Shown here one piece after another: positions 31,116 to 38,840 of a stretch of DNA of 64,000 bases (the first letter of the stretch is position 1; the number at the start of each line of letters is the position of its first letter). This DNA is from an uncultured Devosia sp. GTDB taxonomy: Bacteria > Pseudomonadota > Alphaproteobacteria > Rhizobiales > Devosiaceae. The stretch covers positions 1,866,001-1,930,000 of the forward strand of contig NZ_CAUQDV010000001.1 in assembly GCF_963517015.1 (NCBI RefSeq), written 5' to 3'. The translations under genes were made by a program, and so were the position numbers. The notes below the pieces were generated by a model. The model made no database searches. It was not told the DNA's origin and saw only the letters and a program-made list of their open reading frames with translations.

Positions 31116-31267
31116 GAGGCGCTCGGTGTGAAGGGCGTGTTGAGAGGTATCTGACGAGAGTTGGCAGGCGCGGGCAAGCCAATTGGGTGAATGGCAGGTA
31201 TCAATGGGATTGATGGGGTGCTGAAGCGCCGCCCATACATGCTTTGAGGATGACGATGGCCCCATAC

Positions 31268-31503
31268 CCCTCATCCGTCTCGGCTGCGCCGAGCCACCTT
31301 CTCCCGCAAGGGGAGAAGGTTGGGGTCTGTGGGTGGGGCTTGGCTTCCTCTCCCGCCTGCGGGAGAGGGGGATCACGCGAAGCGTGGTGGAGTGGGGGGC
31401 GGCAGATACTAAACGGTTGCTCATGCTCGGCGTAGCGCAAGCGGCTCCCCCCTCCACCGCCTGACGGCGGTTCCCCTCCCCCGTAAACGGGGGAGGATGG
31501 GCT
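31268..31503. repeat. Cluster of palindromic repeats in a 517-base gene-free stretch
   Basis: The gap 31116-31632 holds no gene. Three hairpin-forming blocks occur: CTCATCCGTCTCGGCTGCG then the CACCTTCTCCC-GCAA-GGGGAGAAGG stem (31269-31320); CTCTCCCGC-CT-GCGGGAGAG with CACGCGAAGCGTG (31348-31386); and CACCGCC-TGA-CGGCGG plus CCTCCCCCGT-AAA-CGGGGGAGG (31455-31496). The first reappears inverted at 32301-32351. These resemble the hairpin repeats common in Rhizobiales intergenic DNA. Confidence 0.8.
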
Positions 31504-31549
31504 CTGTGGGTGCGGCGCTCGCGTGCCACTCAGCCGTAGGCTTCGTGGC

Positions 31550-31604
31550 CTTGGCAACTCAAATCGCTCCACTGGAGCAATTTACTCTTCGAGACATTGC
31601 CAAG
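31550..31604. repeat. Palindromic repeat family B, degenerate copy
   Basis: The inner hairpin AAATCGCTCC-ACT-GGAGCAATTT (31561-31583) matches copies at 32423 and 33404 but has one C-A mismatch. Here it is enclosed by CTTGGCAA (31550-31557) and TTGCCAAG (31597-31604), an outer stem that the other copies lack. Confidence 0.65.
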
Positions 31605-31605
31605 T

Positions 31606-31627
31606 CACATAAGTTTGTGCTTATGTG
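31606..31627. promoter_or_regulatory. Likely ArsR operator
   Basis: CACATAAG-TTTGTG-CTTATGTG is a perfect 8-base inverted repeat ending 5 bases before the ArsR-type start codon. Position and AT content fit autoregulation. Confidence 0.6.
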
Positions 31628-31632
31628 TTTGC

Positions 31633-31947
31633 ATGAGCGATACAGATATTTTCAAGGTGCTGGCGGACCCGACACGGCGGGCGGTGCTCGAGCGGTTGGC
31701 TTCGGCCGAGATGACGGCGACGGAGTTGCGCGAGGGATTTGCCATTTCGCAGCCGGCGATGAGCCAGCATCTGGCGGTGTTGCGCGGGGCCGGGTTGATC
31801 AGCGAGCGGCGCGAGGGACGGTTTGCCCACTACAAGATAGAGGCCGAGGGCATGGCGCCGTTGCATCAGTGGCTGGCCAAGTATCGCGCCTTCTGGCCAA
31901 GCCGGATCGATAATCTCAAGGACCTGCTCAAGGAGATGGACCAATGA
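31633..31947 (+). CDS. ArsR-family regulator
   Basis: This 104-residue winged-helix regulator opens with MSDTDIFKVLADPTRRAVLE. The helix-turn-helix is about residues 30-55 (ELREGFAISQPAMSQHLAVL) and the wing contains SERREGRFAHYKIEA. No Cys-rich metal site is visible, so it belongs to the non-metal ArsR group that is paired with AHSA1 proteins. The next gene overlaps it by 4 bases (ATGA). A perfect inverted repeat lies directly before the start. Confidence 0.9.
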   Translation: MSDTDIFKVLADPTRRAVLERLASAEMTATELREGFAISQPAMSQHLAVLRGAGLISERREGRFAHYKIEAEGMAPLHQWLAKYRAFWPSRIDNLKDLLKEMDQ

Positions 31948-32276
31948 GCGACGAACTGGTGTTCGAATGCGAGCTGGATGCCCCGGTGGAGAAGGTGTGG
32001 CGGGCGCTGACGGTGAAGGACTATCTCGAACGCTGGCTGAAGCTGGAGGACGCGGCAGAGCTGGCGGTGGTGACGGCAGAGGAGAATGTCAGTCTGACCT
32101 ATCGCTGGCGCGACGGCGGTCAGGGCGCGGTGGTCGGGGCCGAGGTTAGCCTGGTGACGTTCGAACTGAGTGCGACCGATGAGGGTGGGACGTGGTTCAG
32201 GCTGACCCATGCGCCGGTTTTGGTACCGGTGGCGGCGAATGAGAATGAGGCTGGGCCGGTGATGATGGCGGCTTAG
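31944..32276 (+). CDS. SRPBCC/AHSA1-domain protein
   Basis: This 110-residue protein has the START-like SRPBCC fold of the AHSA1 (activator of Hsp90 ATPase homologue 1) group. ECELDAPVEKVWRALTVKDY opens the domain; VSLVTFELSATDEGGTWFRL covers the C-terminal strands before the last helix, which is replaced by a short tail. Pairing with an ArsR regulator is a widespread two-gene module. Its ligand and role are unknown. Confidence 0.85.
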   Translation: MSDELVFECELDAPVEKVWRALTVKDYLERWLKLEDAAELAVVTAEENVSLTYRWRDGGQGAVVGAEVSLVTFELSATDEGGTWFRLTHAPVLVPVAANENEAGPVMMAA

Positions 32277-32300
32277 GCTCTCATAAGAGTGGAGGCGACC

Positions 32301-32351
32301 TTCTCACCTTGCGGGAGAAGGTGGCTCGGCGCAGCCGAGACGGATGAGGGG
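32301..32351 (-). repeat. Inverted copy of the 31269-31320 repeat
   Basis: CACCTTGCGGGAGAAGGTGG then CTCGGCGCAGCCGAGACGGA and TGAGG is the reverse complement of the block at 31269-31320. The two copies bracket the ArsR-AHSA1 pair. The gene-free stretch 32277-32603 also contains a family B copy and the stem CCCTCTCCC-GCAA-GGGGAGAGGG near 32509-32529. Confidence 0.8.
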
Positions 32352-32389
32352 TTTGCCCTATCCGAGATCTAGAAGCATGGGCTGACGCC

Positions 32390-32467
32390 ATTCGGGCATA
32401 GCCCTCATGGCTTTCTCGCCTCAAATCGCTCCACTGGAGCGATTTGCCCTGCGGGACGGCTCGAAAC
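32390..32467 (+). repeat. Palindromic repeat family B, copy 2
   Basis: Blocks TTCGGGCATAGC, CTCATGG and AAATCGCTCC-ACT-GGAGCGATTT (32423-32445), followed by GCCCTGCGGGACGGCTCGAA. Nearly the whole stretch of about 78 bases recurs at 33368-33446. Confidence 0.8.
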
Positions 32468-32603
32468 CCCTCACCCTGACCTTCCGCTGAACGCGTCAGG
32501 TCTGTCCCTCTCCCGCAAGGGGAGAGGGTTGAGTTCCGAGTCAGCGGAGCCAGGTCTAGCCTAGCAACCGACTTCAAACACACTTCAGAACAGGAGATCG
32601 CCG

Positions 32604-33224
32604 ATGCGCGACATGATGCAGCTCGTCCCTATGGTGGTGGAACAGTCCAACCGGGGGGAGCGGAGTTTCGATATTTTCTCGCGGTTGCTGCGAGAGCGGA
32701 TCATCTTCGTCAATGGCGAGATCGAGGACAGTATGGCCTCGCTGATCAATGCGCAGCTGCTGTTTCTCGAGGCGGAAAATCCGAAGAAGGAAATCTACCT
32801 CTATATCAACTCGCCCGGTGGCGTCGTGACGGCGGCGCTGGCGATGTATGACACGATGCAGTTCATCAAGGCGCCAGTGGGGACGCTGTGCCTGGGTTCA
32901 GCGGCATCGGCGGCCACCGTCCTGCTGGCGGCGGGCGAGGCAGGGCAGCGGATCTGTCTACCGAGTGCGTCGATCATGCTGCATCAGCCAAGCGGGGGCT
33001 ATCAGGGCAAGGTCACGGACATATTGATCCATGCCGAGGAAAGCCTGCGGCTGAAGCGGTTGATCAACGGGATTTATGCAAAACACTGCGGCCGGACCTA
33101 TGAGGAGGTCGAGGTGGCTCTGGAGCGCGACAAGTATATGACCGCGGAGCAGGCCCGGGAGTGGGGGCTGGTCGATCATGTCTATAGTGATCGGGAGCAG
33201 ATCGGCGGGGGTGAGGAGGCGTAG
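32604..33224 (+). CDS. clpP: ATP-dependent Clp protease proteolytic subunit
   Basis: This is the serine peptidase chamber that degrades proteins fed by ClpA/ClpX. The 206-residue product has the triad Ser102 ([14 protein letters not shown]), His127 (MLHQPSGG) and Asp176 (ERDKYM), plus YLYINSPGG. The usual GQAASMGA active-site loop is GSAASAAT. The gene stands alone, without tig, clpX or lon, so it is probably a second ClpP paralogue, as seen in many Alphaproteobacteria. CAGGAGATCGCC precedes the ATG. Repeats lie on both sides. Confidence 0.93.
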   Translation: MRDMMQLVPMVVEQSNRGERSFDIFSRLLRERIIFVNGEIEDSMASLINAQLLFLEAENPKKEIYLYINSPGGVVTAALAMYDTMQFIKAPVGTLCLGSAASAATVLLAAGEAGQRICLPSASIMLHQPSGGYQGKVTDILIHAEESLRLKRLINGIYAKHCGRTYEEVEVALERDKYMTAEQAREWGLVDHVYSDREQIGGGEEA

Positions 33225-33240
33225 AACCTCACCGAAAACT

Positions 33241-33363
33241 CGGTGTCACCCCGGCCTTGAGCCGGGGTCCATCTTGAGATCGACCCGCAGCCGCAAGGTC
33301 GCAGGATATTCCGACCACCTTGCGGATGTTGCGACATCTCAGGATGGATCCCGGCTCAAGGCC
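33241..33363. repeat. Palindromic repeat family A, head-to-head pair
   Basis: A minus-strand copy (GGTGTCACCCCGGCCTTGAG through GCAAGGTCGC, 33242-33303) faces a plus-strand copy (ACCTTGCGGATGTTGCGACA through ATCCCGGCTCAAGGCC, about 33317-33363). The second copy is truncated and runs directly into a family B copy. Both lie in the 273-base gap after clpP. Confidence 0.75.
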
Positions 33364-33367
33364 ATGT

Positions 33368-33446
33368 GCCATTCGAGCATAGCTCTCATGGCCTTCTCAC
33401 CTCAAATCGCGCCACTGGCGCGATTTGCCCTTCGGGACGGATCGAA
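33368..33446 (+). repeat. Palindromic repeat family B, copy 3
   Basis: TGCCATTCGAGCATAGCTCT, then AAATCGCGCC-ACT-GGCGCGATTT (33404-33426) and GCCCTTCGGGACGGATCGAA. Relative to the 32390 copy the stem changed T-A to G-C on both sides, preserving pairing. Confidence 0.8.
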
Positions 33447-33497
33447 GGATGACATCGTGGGTGTGGGGAGCATGGTGAACCACACTCCCTATGGTGC

Positions 33498-34751
33498 TTA
33501 GTGCCCGCCGGCGTGGCTCATGTCGGCGTGGCTGTTCTGGTCGTGCACGCCGAAGAGCTTGCCGCGCTCGGCGACGAGAATGCAGATCAGAGCCAATACG
33601 CCCATCGCGAAATAGCCGGTGGCGGCAGGGATTGTGGTGCCGTTGAAGAGTTGGCCAGTGGTGCTGCCGATGAGGGCGCCACCAACGGTCTGGATGAAGC
33701 CAAAAACGGCAGCGGCGGTGCCGGCCACGGCGCCGAGTGGCTCCATGGAGAGCGAGTTCATGTTCGAGGCGGACCAGCCGAAGCAGAACATGATGATGGC
33801 CAGCAGCGAGAAGAACAGCCAGAGCGGCAGGAAGCCGATCAGGGCCAGCACCAGCCAGATGCCGCTGAACAGGGTGAAGACCAGCATGGCGCCATGCGAC
33901 AGGCGACGCATGCCGACGCGGCTGACGATCTTGGAATTGGTGAAGGACGAAACGCCCATCAGGCCGGCCATGGCGGCGAAGGCGACGGGGAAATAGACGC
34001 CCAGGCCATAGATATCGACATAGATCTGCTGGCTGGAGCTGATGAAGCCGAACAGCGCGCCAAACAGGAAGGTGCCGGCGAGGCCATAGGAGAAGGCGAC
34101 GCGGTTGGTGAAAACGATGACGAAGCCATCGAGCACGGCCTTGAAGCTCAGCGGACGGCGGTTCTCAAGTGCCAGGGTTTCGGGCAGGCGGAAGAAGGTC
34201 CAGGCCCAGAAAACGGCAGCCAGCAGGCCCATGAAGATGAAGATCATGTGCCATTCGCCCACTAGGAGGATGACCTGGCCGATGCCGGGGGCAATGATCG
34301 GAATGGCCATGAAGACCATGAAGACGAGCGACATGACTTCGGCCATGGCGCGGCCTTCATACCGGTCACGAATGACGGCGGTGGAGATGACGCGGACCGA
34401 GGCGGCACCCATGCCCTGGACGACGCGCATGGCGAGCAGCGTGCCGAAGCTCGGTGCGAAAACGGCGGCAATGGCGGCAAAGATATAGATGCCCATGCCG
34501 ACCAGCAGCGGAGCGCGGCGGCCGAAGCGATCGGTCAGCGGGCCGAAGGCGAGCTGGGCGACGCCCATGCCGATCATATAGGCGGAAATGACGAACTGGC
34601 GTTCGTTCTCGGAGGTGACGCCCAGAGCCTCGCCCATATAGGGGAGAGCCGGGAGCATGACGTCGATGGCCAGCGCATTGAGCGCCATCAGGGCTGCCAT
34701 GAGGGCAATGAATTCAGGGCGCGAAAGCACCCGGGTGAAATGAGCGGACAT
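33498..34751 (-). CDS. Bcr/CflA-type MFS multidrug transporter
   Basis: This 417-residue inner-membrane drug:proton antiporter has 12 helices. The Bcr/CflA opening is clear (LSRPEFIALMAALMALNALA, then IDVMLPALP), followed by the loop motif GPLTDRFGRR (about 64-73) and the motif-C-like RVVQGMGAASVRVISTAVIR. The C-terminus has a short His-rich tail (HDQNSHADMSHAGGH). The ATG at 34751 starts the conserved region; the upstream frame overlaps nothing recognisable. Upstream lies another, unrelated MFS gene 130 bases away. Confidence 0.9.
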   Translation of the reverse strand: MSAHFTRVLSRPEFIALMAALMALNALAIDVMLPALPYMGEALGVTSENERQFVISAYMIGMGVAQLAFGPLTDRFGRRAPLLVGMGIYIFAAIAAVFAPSFGTLLAMRVVQGMGAASVRVISTAVIRDRYEGRAMAEVMSLVFMVFMAIPIIAPGIGQVILLVGEWHMIFIFMGLLAAVFWAWTFFRLPETLALENRRPLSFKAVLDGFVIVFTNRVAFSYGLAGTFLFGALFGFISSSQQIYVDIYGLGVYFPVAFAAMAGLMGVSSFTNSKIVSRVGMRRLSHGAMLVFTLFSGIWLVLALIGFLPLWLFFSLLAIIMFCFGWSASNMNSLSMEPLGAVAGTAAAVFGFIQTVGGALIGSTTGQLFNGTTIPAATGYFAMGVLALICILVAERGKLFGVHDQNSHADMSHAGGH

Positions 34752-34881
34752 GGAATTGATCTCGGGAAAGGCCGGCGCTTTGGGGCATGCGCCAGAGAAT
34801 TGTGGGCGGACCATGAACCTCATGGTCCGCTTTGGCAAGCTTTGATCGGCAGAAAACGATGAATCGCGGGCTGCAAACCAG

Positions 34882-36111
34882 CTATGCAGGATTGGCCACA
34901 AGGTGGGTGGCGCTGCGCTCGTTGATGGGAATGTGAAGGGCGGCGGAGGCAAGACCCAGCACGATGCCGAGATACCAGACCAGGCTATAGGAGCCGGTCT
35001 GATCGAAGGCGTAGCCGCCCAGCCAGACGCCAACGAAAGAGCCGACCTGGTGGCTGAAGAAGGCAACGCCATAGAGCATGCCCATGTAGCGGGCGCCGAA
35101 GAACAGCGACACCAGGCCGGCAGTCAGCGGCACAGTGGAGAGCCAGAGCAGGCCCATGGAGGCGGCGAAGGCATAGGCGGTGACCTCGCTGACCGGAAAC
35201 AGCAGGAAGAGGCCGATCGCCACGGCGCGCAGGAAATAGATGGTGGCGAGCAGCATCTGCTTGGGCAACTTGCCGCCGAGATAGCCGGCAAGCAGCGAGC
35301 CGACGATGTTGAAGAGGCCAATGACGGCGATGGTCCAGGAGCCGACTTCGGGCGAAAGGCCGCATTGCACCAGATAGGCAGGCATGTGGACGTTGATAAA
35401 GGCAAGGTGGAAGCCACAGACGAAGAAGCCGATGACCAGCAGGCGATAGGAGCCGTGCCCCCAGGCCTTGGCGAGGGCTTGCATGAAGGGGAGGTCGGCC
35501 TGGCCGACCGGGTTTTCGGTGCGGCCGCGCAGGGCGAAGCTCAGCGGGATGATGAGCAGCAGTGCCATGCCCAGATAGAGCAGGGATGACTGCCAGCCAA
35601 AGGCATTGATGAAGCCCTGGCTGATCGGGGCGAAGGCGAACTGGCCGAAAGAAGAGGCGGCGGTGGCGACGCCGAAGATCAGCGAGCGCTTTTCGGCGGG
35701 GACGGAGCGGCCGAAGGCGGCCATGACGACCGAGAAGGAGCAGATGGCGATGCCGACGCCCGTGATGATGCCCGCGGTGACGGCAAGCATGCCGGCGGAG
35801 GGCGAGAAGGCCATGCCGAAGATGCCCAGGGCATAGATGGCGGCGCCGATGGCGATGGTGCGGCCGGTGCCGACGCGATCGGCATAGGCGCCGGCGAAGG
35901 GCTGGGCGATGCCCCAGGCCAGGTTCTGGATGGCCATGGCCATGCTCCAGCCTTCGCGGGTCAGGCCAAGATCGCCGCCCATGGGGACGGTGAAAAGCCC
36001 GAAGCTGGTGCGCACGCCATTGCCGATGGCCGCGATCAGGCAGCCGGCGATGATGAGCACGAGGAGGGGAACCGCAGGGCGGAGCACTTGGGTTGTCATG
36101 GGAGGGGCCAT
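34882..36111 (-). CDS. MFS transporter (MCT/OFA-like)
   Basis: This 409-residue 12-helix transporter resembles the monocarboxylate/oxalate-formate MFS group. GNGVRTSFGLFTVPMGGDLG (about 30-49) and AFAGAYADR-like AQPFAGAYADRVGTGRTIAI (about 67-86) are typical, as is the loop region WGHGSYRLLVIGFFVCGFHL between the halves. Start may be ATG 36111 or ATG 36099; neither has a clear ribosome site. It is divergent from a Dabb-domain gene. Substrate unknown. Confidence 0.85.
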   Translation of the reverse strand: MAPPMTTQVLRPAVPLLVLIIAGCLIAAIGNGVRTSFGLFTVPMGGDLGLTREGWSMAMAIQNLAWGIAQPFAGAYADRVGTGRTIAIGAAIYALGIFGMAFSPSAGMLAVTAGIITGVGIAICSFSVVMAAFGRSVPAEKRSLIFGVATAASSFGQFAFAPISQGFINAFGWQSSLLYLGMALLLIIPLSFALRGRTENPVGQADLPFMQALAKAWGHGSYRLLVIGFFVCGFHLAFINVHMPAYLVQCGLSPEVGSWTIAVIGLFNIVGSLLAGYLGGKLPKQMLLATIYFLRAVAIGLFLLFPVSEVTAYAFAASMGLLWLSTVPLTAGLVSLFFGARYMGMLYGVAFFSHQVGSFVGVWLGGYAFDQTGSYSLVWYLGIVLGLASAALHIPINERSATHLVANPA

Positions 36112-36250
36112 CCGGATGAGGACGGGCAGACTACGCCTGCGACATCATCACGCAAAGCGATATTGCTGAATGAGGGTCATCACGGGGATTGATGACTTAA
36201 CGCAAGCGTCAATCGCGATTAGAAGGACGGCACATGTTAGGAGCCGTGCC

Positions 36251-36538
36251 TTGATCCGCCATATCGTTTTCTTCACCGCCGCCGAGCCGGGCAATGTGGA
36301 TGCCATCGTCGAGGGGCTGAACCTGCTGGGCACGATCCCGCATTCGAGCCATTTCGAAGTGACGCGCAATTCAAAGGTGGACCAGATTTCCAACGAGGTG
36401 GATGTGGTGGTCTATGCCGAATTCGCTGATGCGGCGGCGCTGGCGGCCTACAAGGCGCATCCGACTTATGACAAGGCGACGCAGCGGGTGCGGCCGCTCA
36501 GGGAAATCAGGCTGTCGGCGGATTTCGAGGCCAAATGA
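36251..36538 (+). CDS. Dabb (stress-responsive alpha/beta barrel) protein
   Basis: This is a 95-residue dimeric ferredoxin-like-fold protein. IRHIVFFTAAEPG opens the Dabb domain, and DVVVYAEFADAAALAAYKAH is the usual central block. Function of bacterial Dabb proteins is mostly unknown; some are aromatic polyketide or lipid-handling enzymes. Start is TTG at 36251, with AGGAG 8 bases upstream (TTAGGAGCCGTGCC-TTG); an ATG further upstream would read through this site. Terminator follows immediately. Confidence 0.8.
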   Translation: MIRHIVFFTAAEPGNVDAIVEGLNLLGTIPHSSHFEVTRNSKVDQISNEVDVVVYAEFADAAALAAYKAHPTYDKATQRVRPLREIRLSADFEAK

Positions 36539-36565
36539 AAAAGCCGGGCGCTGGGCCCGGCTTTT
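36539..36565. terminator. Bidirectional terminator, Dabb gene/grxD
   Basis: AAAAGCCGGG-CGCTGGG-CCCGGCTTTT sits between convergent stops at 36538 and 36588 and ends in T and A runs on both strands. Confidence 0.88.
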
Positions 36566-36587
36566 CAATTCTGGATGAGAGCGCAGC

Positions 36588-36923
36588 TCAGGCCGACTGC
36601 TTCACTTCGATACCGGCATTGGTCATGTGCGACTGCAGTTCGCCATTCTGGAACATCTCGCGCACAATGTCGGCGCCGCCGATGAATTCGCCCTTGACGT
36701 AGAGCTGGGGAATGGTCGGCCAGTTGGTATAGGCCTTAATGCCGTCGCGGAGTTCCGCGCTTTCGAGCACATTGGCGCTGCCATAGTCGACGCCGAGATA
36801 GTTCAGGATCTGAACGACCTGGCCGGAAAAGCCGCACTGCGGAAAGTCCGGCGAGCCCTTCATGAAGAGGAAGACGTCGTTGTTCTTCACCTTGTCGTCG
36901 ATGAAGGCGTTGATATCGGTCAT
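36588..36923 (-). CDS. grxD: Monothiol CGFS glutaredoxin (Grx4/GrxD)
   Basis: GrxD carries and transfers [2Fe-2S] clusters and forms heterodimers with BolA. The 111-residue product has the CGFS active site (Cys30 in FPQCGFSGQ), WPTIPQLYVKGEFIGG with the glutathione-binding TIPQLY, and GGADIVREM. It is the last of a leftward run that includes bolA, with three genes in between and a 95-base gap upstream. In relatives bolA and grxD are usually adjacent after purL. Confidence 0.96.
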   Translation of the reverse strand: MTDINAFIDDKVKNNDVFLFMKGSPDFPQCGFSGQVVQILNYLGVDYGSANVLESAELRDGIKAYTNWPTIPQLYVKGEFIGGADIVREMFQNGELQSHMTNAGIEVKQSA

Positions 36924-37018
36924 GGGAAAAACCTTTCGATAGGCGGGTTCAAGGGCCGCTTGCTGCTGGCTGTAAATAGGACGTCATGGGCGTTCTGTCG
37001 AGATGTCGCCCTGCAACG

Positions 37019-37564
37019 TTACTGGGTCATAGAGCAGCGGGACATGCCGGTGACGGCGACGTCGCCGGTCTGGGTGTCGAGCACGACTTCATTGGCGATG
37101 ACGGTACCCATGCCCATGGACTGGGCTTCGGCGAACTGGGGGCAGTTTTCGGCGGTGCCCGGTTCCTGGCGGGCCCAGAAGACGACGCGGCGGTCGTCCA
37201 CGGTGAGCTGGTCGTCGGCGGCGATGTCGATATAGGGCGTCATGGGGTCGAGGTTTTCGAGATCGTAGATGACCACATTGCCGTCCGGGCCAGTGGAGCG
37301 GGTGAGGACGAGATAGCGGCCGGCAAGTCCCGCGTAGTGGAGCGGATCGCCGGAGCTGCCGATCAGCATGTCGCCCTGACGCTGGCGGAAATCGCAGATG
37401 ATCTTGCCGTGTTCGGGCGTGCGGACGAGAAAGCGGTTGCCGACTTCGTCAGTATAGGCCTGGCCGATGACGAGGAATTCCTCGTTCTGGAAGCATTGCG
37501 CGTCCTGCGCGAGGGCGGGGGTAGCGAAACAGGCGAAGGCGGCGAGGAGGGAGAGGCGGTTCAT
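37019..37564 (-). CDS. Secreted hypothetical protein with four or more cysteines
   Basis: This 181-residue protein has a signal peptide (MNRLSLLAAFACFATPALA) with cleavage before QDAQC. The mature part has cysteines near residues 24, 57, 141 and 177 (IICDFRQ, ENCPQF, SRCSMTQ), suggesting disulfides. Repeating short beta blocks (RYLVLTRSTGPDGNVVIYDL) look propeller-like, but I do not recognise a family. Its ATG overlaps the HAD gene's stop (ATGA), so they are coupled. Periplasmic location likely. Confidence 0.65.
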   Translation of the reverse strand: MNRLSLLAAFACFATPALAQDAQCFQNEEFLVIGQAYTDEVGNRFLVRTPEHGKIICDFRQRQGDMLIGSSGDPLHYAGLAGRYLVLTRSTGPDGNVVIYDLENLDPMTPYIDIAADDQLTVDDRRVVFWARQEPGTAENCPQFAEAQSMGMGTVIANEVVLDTQTGDVAVTGMSRCSMTQ

Positions 37565-38199
37565 GGGTGGTCCTGAAGACGGGAGGCGATCCAGGGGTGG
37601 TTTTCGAAGTCGTCGATCGTATCGAACTGTACAGCTTCCCAACCGGCAGCGCGGGCACCGGCCACGACTTTTGGCGTGTCGTCGAAAAACAGCGGCGGTT
37701 CGGACTGCGGCCCGATCTTGCCGTGAATGAAGTCGAAGAAGCCTGGTTCGGGTTTCCGGATGCCGATACGGGCTGAATAGAAGATGTCTTCGAAATAGTC
37801 GGCAAGGCCCAAGTGGCTCCAGAGCCAGGTGGCCCGGAGATGCTCCTGATTGGTGGCGATGAAGAGGCGGATGTCGGGTTGCGCCTTGAGCGACTTGACG
37901 TGTTCGATCAGGGGCTGGTTGAGCACGCTGTCGCGGGTCAGCCAATAATGGTGGAAGGCCATCGGCGAGCCTTTGTAGCCCAAGCCCGGCAGGTGGCGCT
38001 CAAGGGCTTCGATGACCGACATCTGGCCAATGCTTACTTTCTTGACGAAGACATCGAAGATGAACTCGTTCACGAAGCGCTCGGAATTGACGCCAGTATC
38101 GGCCTCCAGCGTCGCATCCCAGCGACGCGACAGGGCGGGATTGGCATGCATGCCGTCAATCAGCACCCCATCAATGTCGAAAATAACAGCGCGGGTCAT
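37561..38199 (-). CDS. HAD-superfamily hydrolase
   Basis: This 212-residue phosphatase-like enzyme of the haloacid dehalogenase superfamily has motif I DIDGVLIDG (Asp8 nucleophile, Asp10), motif II IATNQ (about 113-117), motif III Lys in IRKPEPGFFD and motif IV FFDDTP. The cap (about 15-85) is of the small helical type. It overlaps the upstream gene by 4 bases and the downstream secreted-protein gene by 4. Phosphate ester or nucleotide hydrolysis is likely; substrate unknown. Confidence 0.87.
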   Translation of the reverse strand: MTRAVIFDIDGVLIDGMHANPALSRRWDATLEADTGVNSERFVNEFIFDVFVKKVSIGQMSVIEALERHLPGLGYKGSPMAFHHYWLTRDSVLNQPLIEHVKSLKAQPDIRLFIATNQEHLRATWLWSHLGLADYFEDIFYSARIGIRKPEPGFFDFIHGKIGPQSEPPLFFDDTPKVVAGARAAGWEAVQFDTIDDFENHPWIASRLQDHP

Positions 38200-38516
38200 C
38201 GTTTCTTTGCCGGAATTGCGCCAAGGCCGGCAAGGACTTCGGCGGGAATGCGGAGGTCCTGAATCACTTCGGCATGTTTGCGGAAACCGACCAGTTCGCG
38301 CTGGACGAAATATTCCCAGACGACCTGACGGGCATGAGCAAGGTGTGTGTCGCGGTCGGCGGTGGCGGCTGCAAGCGCGGCCACGGCCTTGATGACGCGT
38401 TTTTCGGCAGCGCCGAGAGAGGAGGCGCGTTCGGCGGCGATCTCGTTTTCCAGAGCCGCCGTGCCGGCCTCGGGCCGGACCATGCGGATCAGGTCGAGCG
38501 AGTCGCGCAGGGACAT
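38196..38516 (-). CDS. DUF6665-like helical protein
   Basis: This 106-residue soluble, mostly helical protein has an Ala/Glu-rich N-terminal half (ALENEIAAERASSLGAAEKR) and a conserved-looking C-terminal block WEYFVQRELVGFRKHAEVIQ with DLRIPAEVLAGLG. That ending resembles DUF6665 proteins of Rhizobiales, from memory. The ATG at 38516 touches the bolA stop. No function is known. Confidence 0.65.
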   Translation of the reverse strand: MSLRDSLDLIRMVRPEAGTAALENEIAAERASSLGAAEKRVIKAVAALAAATADRDTHLAHARQVVWEYFVQRELVGFRKHAEVIQDLRIPAEVLAGLGAIPAKKR

Positions 38517-38749
38517 TAGTCGGGGATCACGGTCTGGAGCGCGAGGGCGTGCAGGGCGCCGCCCATGTCGCCCTGGAGGCTGTCATAGACCATCTTGTGC
38601 TGCTGGACGCGGGTCTTGCCGCGGAACTGCTCGGACTTCACCGTGGCCGCCCAATGGTCGCCGTCGCCGGCAAGGTCACGGATTTCGATGTCGGCATCGG
38701 GAAGGGCCGCCTTGATCCGGCGTTCGATTTCGCTGGCATCCATGGCCAT
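38516..38749 (-). CDS. bolA: BolA-family protein
   Basis: BolA partners with monothiol glutaredoxins in Fe-S/iron sensing. The 77-residue product has the class II KH-like fold: IERRIKAALPDADIEIRDLA opens it, HWAATVKSEQFRGKTRVQQH holds the beta-turn and helix, and HKMVYDSLQGDMGGALHALA ends it. AAGGAG precedes the ATG at 38749. It heads a tightly overlapping set bolA, DUF6665-like gene, HAD gene, secreted protein, then grxD. Confidence 0.95.
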   Translation of the reverse strand: MAMDASEIERRIKAALPDADIEIRDLAGDGDHWAATVKSEQFRGKTRVQQHKMVYDSLQGDMGGALHALALQTVIPD

Positions 38750-38840
38750 GGCGCTTCTCCTTGAGGTTTAGTCCCGCCTGATATGGCACGCGAGGGGAAG
38801 GGCTTCAATGGCGGAGGGGGCAAGTCGCGGTGATAGACAT

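Noticed and set aside
30980..31529. N-terminal extension of the aminotransferase frame
   Set aside because: It translates palindromic repeats and Pro/Ser-rich nonsense; the conserved start is at 31115.
31260..33450. CRISPR array among the repeats
   Set aside because: Repeats are palindromic, irregularly spaced and in both orientations, with no regular spacers or cas genes.
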